Assembly (NCBI GenBank): GCA_025526935.1
Contig: JAHLKD010000010.1
Location: 434,001 to 498,000, forward strand
Direction: 5' to 3'
Origin: Cladochytrium replicatum
Lineage: Eukaryota > Chytridiomycota > Chytridiomycetes > Cladochytriales > Cladochytriaceae
Length of the DNA stretch: 64,000 bases
Shown in pieces: positions 48,840 through 58,826 of this stretch (position 1 is the stretch's first letter; the number at the start of each line of letters is the position of its first letter). The notes beneath the pieces were generated by a model. The model was not told where the DNA came from and searched no databases. It worked only from the letters and a program-made list of their open reading frames with translations. The position numbers and the translations under genes were made by a program.

Positions 48840-49711
48840 ATGTCAACACCTCCCACATCTTCGAGTGGCGAGAATAGCAGAACATCACCCGAGTTTGATC
48901 CGCTGGCGGTCGCCGGCAGTAAGTTCGAAAAGGCCGCAGATGTTAAGGTTTGAAGGGAATATCACACTTAATGAAGTCTTTAAGCTTCTTCTTCCTTCAG
49001 ATAATTTTATTGGGTGACTCCGCCGTCGGAAAGTCCAAGTTAATCGAACGCTTTCTTCTGCAACACTATCTTCCTCATCAGCTTTCTACCTATGCCCTTA
49101 CACTCTATCGCCACACTGTTCCCCACCCTCAGAAGCCGAACCAGAATCTGACAATAGAGTTTTGGGACACTGCCGGACAGGAACGTTTTCAAAGCATGCA
49201 CACATCATATTACTACCAGTCTCACTGCTGCATACTTTGTTTCGACTTGACGCGGAAAGTAACGTACAAGAACTTGGACAGGTGGTACGAAGAGCTACTT
49301 CAACATCGGGGAATGGGCATGCCGGTGGTGGTGGTTGCGAATAAAGTGGATGCAGATCCGTCCAGAGCCAAAAAAGCGTATGGGTTCATCGATAGAAGGA
49401 GAAAAGAAAGGGGTGGTCGAGAAGAAGACTTTCCGCTATTCTTCTGTTCCGCTTCTGATGGTACAAATGTGGTGGCAGCGTTTCGCGAGGCAATAAAAAG
49501 GGCCGCATTCTACAAAGAGCACGGAGCGACTGGTGGAGGCGAAAACTTTGCGGATGAGGTGCTCAAGTTCATTGAGGTGAGAATAGTTTGATCACGATTC
49601 CGAATATGTACAAAATGGTCGATCTTTTAACGATAGGATGAGGAACGTCAAGGCGGGATCTTCTCTGGAAAAGATGAGGATGAGAAGATAATATCTATTC
49701 CTGCGCACTGA
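48840..49711 (+). CDS. RABL2: RABL2, cilium-linked Rab-like GTPase
   Basis: RABL2 works with intraflagellar transport proteins at the base of cilia. A Ser/Thr/Pro-rich lead (MSTPPTSSSGENSRTSPEFD) is followed by a short intron. The GTPase core then shows ILLGDSAVGKSKLIERFLL, the RABL2-typical QLSTYALTLYRHT, WDTAGQERFQSMHTSYY, VTYKNLDRWYEEL, VVVVANKVDAD and FFCSASDGTNVV. There is no C-terminal Cys for prenylation, as in other RABL2. The last exon ends EDEKIISIPAH. With DNAI7 it points to a flagellated life stage. Confidence 0.94.
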
Positions 49712-49896
49712 ACACCAGGATCGTATGGACTTGTTGTTGGGCCACACAAATTGATGTAGAAACGAAATACCCGTTAACTGTTGCAGTCCAAGATCATGCT
49801 TTAACAGACATCCCATCGTTCTGATCCAAAAATAGTGTTTTGTTTTCCGTGGGAGACCCACCTGTGCCACGCTCATTCCAGATTGTTATCTCCGCA

Positions 49897-51856
49897 ATGG
49901 ACAAAGAAGCGCTCCTGCCTCCCCCCGTTGCAGCAGCGGGGCCGAATAATGCCCCAAAGAAGAGCAAGTTCAAGACATTTGCTGCAGCAACTATCTTGAC
50001 GTTCGGCATGCTGTCATGGTCATGGATTCTGGATACTCCGATGTCTGATGTTGCCGTTCTCACTCCTGGTACTTCTATAGCAATGGAAGGCACAAAGTTT
50101 GGATAATAATTCTCCTGAATTAGAATGCCCCTTCAATGTGCCTTTGGTAAACGAGACTGCCATGTTCCTTCGCAACCGCGAGCATTTGTTCGGCTTCCTT
50201 TCGGCCAATGTGGAAGGTTTCAGTGATGGGAGCGTGTCGATCGCTATTCCGAGTGCCCCTCGTCTGCTCCGTGCTGAGTCCGATATGGAGCTGAACTGGC
50301 ATCAATCAAGCAACGTTTTGGTACAAGATTTTTGAAGCCTACGCACTGAAGAATCTAACAAATGTTCAATTCACAGTATCTTCTTGGACAGAAATTTAAC
50401 ATTGGTAGCGCGATCATCGTTCTTTACGCTGATTCGTCTTCCCTTTCTCTGGATGTATACCTTCCCGTGATGTCTTTGCGAGAGGTTATTTTCATGGGAG
50501 AGCAGCTTACGCCTGAAATCTTGGTATCGGACTTCTTTGTCAAGAATGTATACACTGTTGCAGAATTTCCCGCGTACGCTGCTGGCCACACAACGTTGAC
50601 GACTGTTTTGCCTGAAGATTTTACCTCGTACACCGGGGTGTCGTCAGACGGCCTTGGCCGCTCCATTGAGGCCAAAGAGTCGTTCGTTGAAGCGCGTTTC
50701 TACAAGAGTCAGGAAGAGCTTGACTTGCTCAAGTTCGCCAGCAAGTTGTCCGCGTGGGTGCATTCTAAGGTGGATGAGATGATTACATTCGATCCCGAAG
50801 TCAGCGGTAAGAGGAACCTTTCGAACCTGATTGAACATTTTTAAACAATTTTCGTATAGAAATTCAGCTTGCATCCGTCTTTGCTCACCTCTCAACTATC
50901 TGTGGTGGCCGCCTCCAGGGTTACCCGCCAATTGTTGGCGCCGGAAAAGACTCGGCTGTTCTTCATTTCCGAACTGGCGAGAACGAAGAGGACGGATACG
51001 CCAACATCAAATCACCCAACTTTGTCTTGATCGACGCGGCAGCCGAGTTCAAGGGATACAGCAGTGATATAACGCGCACGTATGTGAGGAAAGGTGAATG
51101 GACACCTGAGATGAAGGAAGTCTTTTCGATTGTGAAAGCGGTGCAAGATGCATGCTTGAAGGTTTACGCTCCGGGAGTTTCATTCCAGGTGAGTGGTTTT
51201 GCAGGGAACTGCACCTTGAACATTTACGCTCTTTTGAAGTTTGTCAACTTCGTCGCGAACGTTGTGATGTCAGTCTCAGATCGATGTAACTTTTACAATT
51301 TTATTAACAGCTTCACGTGTTAGGGTCGATCAACTTCTCCGCAAAGGATTCCTTTATGGTGCAGACACATTCACCCTTCTGCTCAACAACGCACAGTCCG
51401 TCTTCTTCCCCCACGGGTAAGACCACACACGTGTGTCTGCCCAACAATGTTTCTCATATCCAGTATCTAAACAGGCTCGGCCACCCTGTCGGATTGGACG
51501 TCCACGACCCGACACCTCTTAACCTGCTCTCTTCCGTCTCGGTTGCCTCTGTGCTTGACATTCAGGCCTCGCGGGCTCTACCCGAACCCCCCACCTGGCT
51601 CCCGGAGACCCTCCGAGCGGAAATGCGGCCTTACGACTACCCGATCTTCCCTGGTCACATCACAACACTTGAGCCCGGAGTGTACTTCGTCCCTCTTCTC
51701 TTGAAGTCCATCAAAGAGAACCCGGACGGTCCCGGCAAATTCGTCAACTGGACCAAGATCGAAAGTGGACGCTATGTGGAATTGGGTGGTGTCAGGATTG
51801 AGGATGTTGTTATGATCGACACTTTTGGGCGAAAGGAGGTTGTTTCAAGGCTATGA
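49897..51856 (+). CDS. Membrane-anchored Xaa-Pro dipeptidase (prolidase, M24B)
   Basis: This metallopeptidase cleaves dipeptides or peptides at a Pro residue. The start (ATG at 49897) gives a short cytoplasmic tail and one span (FAAATILTFGMLSWSWIL), unusual for a family that is mostly soluble. The N-terminal domain reads VPLVNETAMFLRNREHLFGF. The pita-bread domain has metal ligands in VLIDAAAEFKGYSSDITRTY (two Asp), LGHPVGLDVHD (His), TLEPGVYF (Glu) and GGVRIEDVVMID (Glu). Two single-base problems are visible. One is near 50098 (GTK followed by TTTGG where LDNNSPELE is expected); the other is near 51325 (before VDQLLRKGFLYG). They may be real lesions, base-call errors or unusual splice borders. 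All catalytic residues are present. Confidence 0.85.
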
Positions 51857-52579
51857 AGTATTGTTCTGATAATTTCTTTTGGTTCCAATTTTGCACTGGT
51901 TGTTGCTCTTCATTGATTGCCCATTATGCTCATATTAAGTTGCGGTCATTTTAAGCAATGCAAAAGACTGTTTCCGTATTTGTAGCAGTGCATCGATATC
52001 AGCAATGAGTAATGTAAAAGCACAGGTGATACATTCCGAATTCACAGGAAACTGTCTACCAACGAAGGAGGAAGTTTTTGTTAACTCCCTCCGTTTTACT
52101 TTATGTCATTCTGAAAGGAGCCTAGGATCGGCGGGCTTTCGGGTCATCTGTTCGATAGGAGAGCAGCATAGACGTTCTAGGATAACAGTTATTGGACAAC
52201 ATTGAAATGCTACGTGCCAAATACAATACCAGCGTAGAGCATAACCAAACCGTCACGTCGTTCTGAGATGGTTCATGAACGCCTGCAGGGAGTGGTGACA
52301 ACATGTGGAGAAAATTGAACCAGCACTGAGGCGGTGGAAAAAACAACTCGTTGATGAGCTGCAAGAGTAATCAATGTTCACGACCTGCATTGGTCCCTTC
52401 CCATGAATAATATATTGGTGTCCATACCCATGACGGCTAGGCGGCAGTACGTACAAGACTCAAATGATATTGCAGACATCCCATTGCTGCATGGTAGCGT
52501 TCAACTACTTTACAGAAGGACCGAAAACTAATCGCATCGTTTATGCACCACCACGGGAAGTTGGAACCGTATCCTTGTG

Positions 52580-52755
52580 CGCAACGTTGTCAGGTCCATA
52601 TACGCAACGTTGTCAACATTGTCCAGTCCATTTAGCAATGTAGTCAATGTTGTGAAGTCCATGTATGCAATGCTGTCAACTTGTCAAGTCTATATATGCG
52701 AATTGTCAAGGCTATGTAAGCAATGTTGTCAAGTCTATGTAAGCAACGTTGTCAT
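52580..52755 (+). repeat. Minisatellite, unit about 23 nt
   Basis: About seven imperfect copies of a unit close to GCAATGTTGTCAAGTCTATG plus TAA run through this stretch. Some copies are partly deleted or expanded. Confidence 0.8.
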
Positions 52756-53277
52756 GTTTCTAGCAGGTTGATAATGGACAGAGAATGTGTTTGGTTGCAA
52801 AATGCAAGTGGAGCCAGAAAATTGATAAGACAGGATCAACAAAACCTTTCTCCGGCATCTGATAAAAATACATTTCATTTGGGCTATTCATTGATCAAAC
52901 GAGCCTTACAGCCTCGAGAGGAGAAAATATGCTGGATTGAAGATTCTCTGAAAGATTGGTCAATAAAAGCAAAGCAATAGGAAATCCTAGAGAAGATCTG
53001 GGACGGGTTAGAAATTATCTGCCAGGGTTGATCTGGTAGCTGCAACCTGCCATCACTTTGCTCCAAGAACAATAAATGTGTTGATGTGCCGTCATGATGG
53101 CTGCATCAATTGAGTGCTAAGAACTGTTCAAAACAGATTTGAACGATACCAAAAGCGATGTTCATGAGGATTTTGCTAAGTTGCACAATTTTCATGGGGA
53201 TTTTGATGCAGTCTTAGAGTTGGAAGTGACAATCTTCTAAATATAAATTGTTGTTTTGAGTGCTCATCAGTTTAAGT

Positions 53278-53480
53278 ACTGTCAAGGAGTTGAGAAAGTG
53301 CCTGTGTGGACAGTATCATTATTGAGATAGAGAGGTTGTATTTGGTAGAGATCACAGCAGTACTGTCAAGGAGTTGAGAAAGTGTCTGTGTTGACAGTAT
53401 CCTATTGCCTTCAGTATTGAGATAGAGATTAGCTATATTTGATAGAGATCACTGAAGTACGATCAAGGATTTGAGTGAGT
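53278..53480 (+). repeat. Tandem repeat, unit about 84-96 nt
   Basis: Two near-identical units begin ACTGTCAAGGAGTTGAGAAA (53278) and again at 53362. A third, degenerate start (GATCAAGGATTTGAG) is at 53461. The second unit carries about 12 extra bases. Confidence 0.85.
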
Positions 53481-54232
53481 TTTCTGGGAGACTGAGTGTC
53501 ATAGTGTCCAAGTAGACACTTCCCTAGCATATTGTCATTGTGTGTAGAAAAACTATTTGTATAAGACTTGCTAGTGTTAGGAAGTATTAATCAAACTATA
53601 TCTGTATAAAAGGTACGCTCGATGGTTGAATGGTGTGTTTGAGTCTAAGGATCGACTCTACTCAACCACAAAGTAGCGGTATACCCTACTCTAACAATGC
53701 CGATTCACCACAATATTCCCCATTACCACCCTCAATCAAGTTCAGCAAGTGAGTTCTTACGCCAATCTTCGTTGAATCTGCCGAACGTTGGAGTCAAACA
53801 TCAAGTAGTAGCTCGGTGCGATCTCGCTCTCCTTCGTGTGCACATCTTGCTTGGGAACTGGATTAGGCACAACAGTTCTCTCAGTACTTCTGCCACAATA
53901 TACTGTATGTTCAGAGCATTGGTAGACACGTATCGTTCCGAGTGGCTATCGTTCTGAAATATCTGCCGTCCATAACACTCCCTGAGGTGGATTGGAAACC
54001 TTGGAAGGCAGGTTTGGCCAAGGATTTCATGCTTTCAAATGACGACATCAATCGGTTCATCAGGACTGGGTTGGCAAAGGACATAACCAGTGGTGGGGAC
54101 TAACGAAATGAACACCATACAGAAACTGATTTGGCTAACCCACCTATCAATTTGTGATTGTTAAATGTATTTTTGTACATCTTTATAAAAGTGCTTGATA
54201 ATGTCATACTGTCCACGCAGACACAAAGCGTT
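53297..54232. mobile_element. Possible relic element with inverted ends
   Basis: GTGCCTGTGTGGACAGTAT near 53300 reappears in inverted form near 54205-54229 (ATACTGTCCACGCAGACAC). Between them is a TATAAAAGG box near 53607 and short coding-like pieces (DWKPWKAGLAKDFM). This could be a small non-autonomous transposon or the remains of a larger element. The family cannot be named, and the internal tandem repeats blur the ends. Confidence 0.35.
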
Positions 54233-55644
54233 TATGTGAATACCTTCTTCTAATTCAATTTAACACTCCTGAGCAGCAAAGAGCACAGGCGGGATTCAAC
54301 AACTTCAGGTCTGGGTGTACCGCCGCCACCCACAGTGACCCGACGTGTGCCTGGACATGCACGATCTGACATATGGGTTTTATCTTGTCGACGCTGCAGC
54401 CCGGACCCAACCTGGACCCGTCTAACTTAGTCCAACCCACCAATCTTGATGACAATATTGGATACCTATGGACTGATGATAATAACATTAACCAATGAAC
54501 ATGAGAGCTCAGACTAGGTGAACCATAAAATAGAGGTGCTCTAAAGTGTCAGATGTAGTATGCCATTACAGAGCAAAACATTTTAAACCACATCGTTTGC
54601 TTTTGATTTGCTTTTCCTTTCTTAATTGCTGACAAATCAGTTACACTTTTTCTCCACATCAAAAAGGCTCGCAAATGTCCACACACCGATTCCATCACTC
54701 ATTTCTGTCACTCATCTGTGCCCAAAGGAGAATTCTTAAGAAGTTAAACCAACAAACAAGTGATATATACCCAATATAACAAATTCGACCACAACAAAGG
54801 TTGAAGCAGCACCACTTTTTACATAAAAATACAACCTTCAAAAATAGCAAGTATTACAGTTTTTGTTGTTCAATGTTAAGACTAATGAACTGATCAGCCT
54901 GACAGATACCGAGTGCCTGTCACCTGATATTCAGGTCAGAGCATTATTATTATCAATTTCATCGTTTTATGAGATTTAGTCGCAAGAACAGCGGTTTGGT
55001 CATACAGCGAAATACTTGCCGATGAATGATCCTGGTTCCGCAACAAACAGCGACAAGCGAGCTTCCAGGAGAGGTTTCGACCCGTCTGTTAGGTAGCTGG
55101 AGTGGGATTGCGGTACAGCCACTGTCTTTCCCTGGATTTTATAGAAAGGACTTTCTGTGGAGGTAGTGAAGCACAATTGCAAACCGTTTCGCTTGAGACA
55201 ATGCAAAAATGTATTGCAGTAATGAATATCATTGACAAAATCAAAGCCTGCAATAATGGAAGGTGAATGAGTAACGGTGTCGAATTAATGTACTCATGAA
55301 AGTTTCCGGTATCCGAGAGTGTTCAACAATTGTTCACCCTGATATGAATCTGTCACGTCACTCCAGCTATGCTGAAGCACTCAGTTGTCCCTATCAGTTT
55401 CTCATCACCACACTCCCCAAGTGACTAACAAAAAGAATGGACGGGTAGCTTACCTGAAAGAGTTTCTGCTGGTGAGTTGGTGCGGACGGCCGCACTAAAT
55501 AGCTGCTTCATAAAGCCCCAAATAGCCAAATGAAATACCTCGCCACATCATACAGAAAAAGCAAAGGAAAACCGTGTGATCGCTGACAAAACAAGCGAAT
55601 TCCCCCAGTTCCCTTTCTGTCCCATTTCACAACCAATTCTCAAG

Positions 55645-56864
55645 ATGGGTTTCACCGGTCTTGACACCGACGCTGGCCTCGCCGTCCTCAACTCCTTCCT
55701 TGAGGACAAGTCATACATCGAAGGGTAAGTGATATACAGTCGCCTTGTTTGTGAACAACTGGAATTGGGGATGTGATGAACAGTATTGGTCCGTGTTTAT
55801 GACTGATGGGCTTAAGACCCCCATCTCAGATTTTAAACGATACAGCACTTGTGCATTCTGATCTCCTGCTTGAGAGACGCCATATCTCTTAAACTAGGCA
55901 GATCCTAAAATTGACTTCAATTCTAATTTTTAGCTTCACTCCCTCACAAGCGGACGTCGCTGTCTTCGACGCTGTCAAGAAGGCTCCCAACGCTACCACC
56001 TACCCCCACGCTGCCCGCTGGTTCAAGCACATCGCATCTTTCGGTGCGGGAAAGTCGAGGTATTGGAACTTTAATTGACCATAATCCTTGCCGCAGATCT
56101 CACCTGACATTCTAGCTTGCCTGGCGCCAAGAAGGCCGCTTCCGCATACGGCCCTGAGGCCGCTGCTGCCGCTCCAGCTGCCGCAGACGACGATGACATC
56201 GATCTGTTCGGCTCTGAAGATGAGGAAGTTGACGAGGAGGCTGAAAAGCTCAAGCAGAAGCGTTTGGAAGAGTACCACGCAAAGAAGGCAAACAGTACGT
56301 TAATCAGACCACATTCTGCCTTCAATCGATTTTTGCAATTGAGTGTGTTGGATCCCAGAATGATGATTCAGGCATTTGTCTGCGACACATGGGGCGTTTC
56401 TCGCTGCGTGGCGTTAATGATGTCAAACTTCTTGAGCTACCTAAACAATTCTTTGACTGACTTTGGGATCATCGATCAATTGCGGGTTAAAATTCATCTG
56501 GAGTGTTGTATCTGATCAAATCACACTTTTATAGAGCCGAAGGTCGTTGCCAAGTCTATGATCTCGCTTGACGTCAAACCTTGGGATGACGAGACCGATT
56601 TGAAGGAGTTGGAGAAGTCCGTCCGCAGCATCAACATGGACGGTCTTGTCTGGGGTGCCAGCCAGCTAAGTACGTCTATGATTAGTTCTTACGTTCCTTT
56701 TTTAACTGCTGTTGCTAGTACCTGTTGGTTACGGTATCAGCAAGCTCCGCATTGGTTGCGTAGTTGAAGACGACAAGGTTGGTGTCGACGATCTTTCCGA
56801 CCAGATCACAGCGTTCGAAGACTACGTTCAGTCTGTGGACGTTCACACCTTCAACAAGCTGTAA
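55645..56864 (+). CDS. EFB1: Elongation factor 1-beta (eEF1B alpha), GDP-exchange factor
   Basis: This subunit recharges eEF1A with GTP during translation. Five exons read through, with introns 55725-55933, 56060-56115, 56295-56534 and 56670-56718. The N-terminal GST-C-like domain starts [20 protein letters not shown] and has [15 protein letters not shown]. An Ala-rich linker leads to the acidic [19 protein letters not shown] motif. The catalytic domain shows [39 protein letters not shown] and [20 protein letters not shown], and ends VDVHTFNKL. Two introns exceed 200 nt, which is long for this window and common in highly expressed ribosomal and factor genes. Confidence 0.97.
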
Positions 56865-57076
56865 ATGCCCTCCATTTGGAAAGACCCTATTAAAAACGTG
56901 GGGTGTTCGCTCCATGTTTTGTGAATGTTGCCCCATGACTATGCCATACCTGGGCCTAATTGTTGCGCCCGCACAACATGGTCTCTTTTCGTTGCACCTC
57001 CAAACAATCCCGCGTTACTTTCAACCTCTTTTAGCCAAATACATGTAATAATTCAGAGGAAGTTGCGCCACATTCG

Positions 57077-58306
57077 ATGGTGACAATGCAGGCTATTGTG
57101 GTGAAAGTTCCTGGCGGTGCGTCCCAGTTGGCAACTGGCGATGTGAAGCGTCCCGTTCCCAAACCGACCGATATCCTCGTTCGTGTTCATGCATTTGGCG
57201 TAAACCGCTTAGACATCCTTCAGCGAAGTGGAAACTACCCTCCTCCGCCTGGAGCATCAGAGTTGCTTGGCGTTGAATTCGCGGGTGTAATCGAAGAACT
57301 TGGTGCTGAAGGTAAGTGATTATGCCATTTTTTCATGATTTGTTGATCCAAGAAAATGTGTCTTCATGAACAGTTCTTGGGTTCTCAAAAGGAGAAAGGG
57401 TCGCTTCACTGGTTGGCGGCGGCGCTTACGCAGAGTATGCGGTCGTCGACTATCGATTAGCGTTTGCGCTTCCGAAATCGCTTACGTTCGAGGTTGGCGC
57501 TTCCATTCCCGAGAACTGGATGACGGCGTACAAGGCTTTGTTCTACTCATGCCAGATCAAAGGTGATCGGCGGAAGCGACTATTCTGAAAGATCAGGGAT
57601 TAACTTTTATTCGGTCGATTGCAGCTGGCGACGATGTGCTGATTCACGCTGGTGCGAGCGGGGTGGGGTGCGCTGCTATACAGCTTGCAAAACTTGTTGG
57701 CGCTCGAAAGATCATTGTAACCGCTGGATCCCAGGACAAGATTGACCGTTGCTTCGAGTGGGGTGCGACACATGGAATCAATTACAAGAAAGAGCAGTTT
57801 GCCAACAAGGTTTGATGAATTTATTGCTTCCATGATGATCATGAGCTGAGGTTGCTCTGAGCTTAGGTATCGGAGATAACGGATGGCAAGGGAGTTGATT
57901 GCTTAGTGGACTTTGTGGGGGGAGACTACTGGGATGCGAATCTTGCAGCTCTTGGAATGGACGGGCGGATGGTGATGCTTGGATTTCTTGGTGGTGCTGC
58001 TGTGCATAACACCAACATCAGCCCAATCTTACGCAAGCGTTTGACTGTACGGCGCAAACAATTTCTTTTTGGGAATTCAACATTCATGCTCTATTACAGA
58101 TACAGGGATCAACTCTTCGTTCCCGGGATCTTGGATTCCAGAGCGAATTGAAGGACAAGATCGTTACGGAAGTGCTACCGCATATCGTTAGCGGGAAACT
58201 AAAGGTTGTGATCGACACAGTGTACCCATGGACTGATATCCAGGAGGCTCACAAGCGAATGGAGTCAAACTCAAATGTTGGAAAGATTGTGGTTGTAGTC
58301 AACTAG
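57077..58306 (+). CDS. Quinone oxidoreductase-like MDR protein (TP53I3/PIG3 group)
   Basis: This zinc-free medium-chain dehydrogenase reduces quinones with NADPH. The start MVTMQAIVVKVPGG is at 57077; a second in-frame ATG lies nine bases on. Motifs in order are VHAFGVNRLDILQRSGNYPP, GVEFAGVIEELG, GGGAYAEYAVVD, the Rossmann loop VLIHAGASGVGCAAIQLAK, GATHGINYK, VDCLVDFVGGDYW and the C-terminal WTDIQEAHKRMESNSNVGK. The NRLDILQR and GNYPPPPG patterns fit the PIG3 branch. Four or five introns keep the frame. The length of about 335 residues is normal, and no breaks were seen. Confidence 0.93.
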
Positions 58307-58826
58307 TTGCCTTTTAAATTGCTTTCCACGACCATTTTATTATGTTTCGTCATTTGCCATTTGTTTGCTGGACGCAACGGACAATTTATGACCGCGGTTT
58401 GCAACATGCTTCTTTTCAAATATTCCTTTCCTTCTTTTGAAACCCCCTCAAGCTTGCCCGACCACTTAAGATCCTGGTTGAACGTCGGGTCCCTTGACCT
58501 TGTATGACAGACCTGGATGCTCCTTGGCGAGGGGTCAGCGGCATCATCCGAATTCCATTGAAATTACTGGACGGCAATGTGACCGAAGCAGGTCCTTTTA
58601 ACACAGACCTCCATTTCGATTTCCATTGGCCTGTGCAAAAGGGTGACGTGCGGTAGACTGTTGCTGGAACAACCCTTCCATGGTACCAGAAGCTTGCTGC
58701 CCTGGCTGCTGTTGAATAGGCTGTTGCTGCTGATGTTCCTGTTGCTGAAACGGCTGCTGATTGTATTGTTGTTGCTGCTGCAGATGATGTATTTTCTATT
58801 GCATCTGGTTATCGACTTGCACTGAC
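58307..58826. other. Gap with a CTG/CAG-rich stretch
   Basis: From about 58650 to 58800 the plus strand is rich in GCTGTTGCTG-type triplets. The opposite strand codes a Gln-rich frame (YNQQPFQQQEHQQQQPIQQQ) ending at about 58598. This is either the tail of an unknown minus-strand gene or an effect of the triplets. No start exon for WDR70 is recognised here. Confidence 0.4.

Larger units (their letters stand above)
51857..55644. other. Gene-poor, repeat-rich region
   Basis: About 3.8 kb without a recognisable gene. It holds a minisatellite (52580-52755), a second tandem repeat (53278-53480), matching inverted ends near 53297 and 54229, and AT-rich sequence. A minus-strand frame at 55000-55206 (SYLTDGSKPLLEARLSLFVA) is weakly protein-like. 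The last 200 bp are the EFB1 upstream region. Confidence 0.55.

Noticed and set aside
51857-55644. CRISPR-like array
   Set aside because: The repeats are adjacent, variable and without unique spacers, as in a eukaryotic minisatellite.
58643-58825. Leu-rich membrane protein on the plus strand
   Set aside because: The Leu run comes from CTG/TTG triplets and has no start or partner exon.
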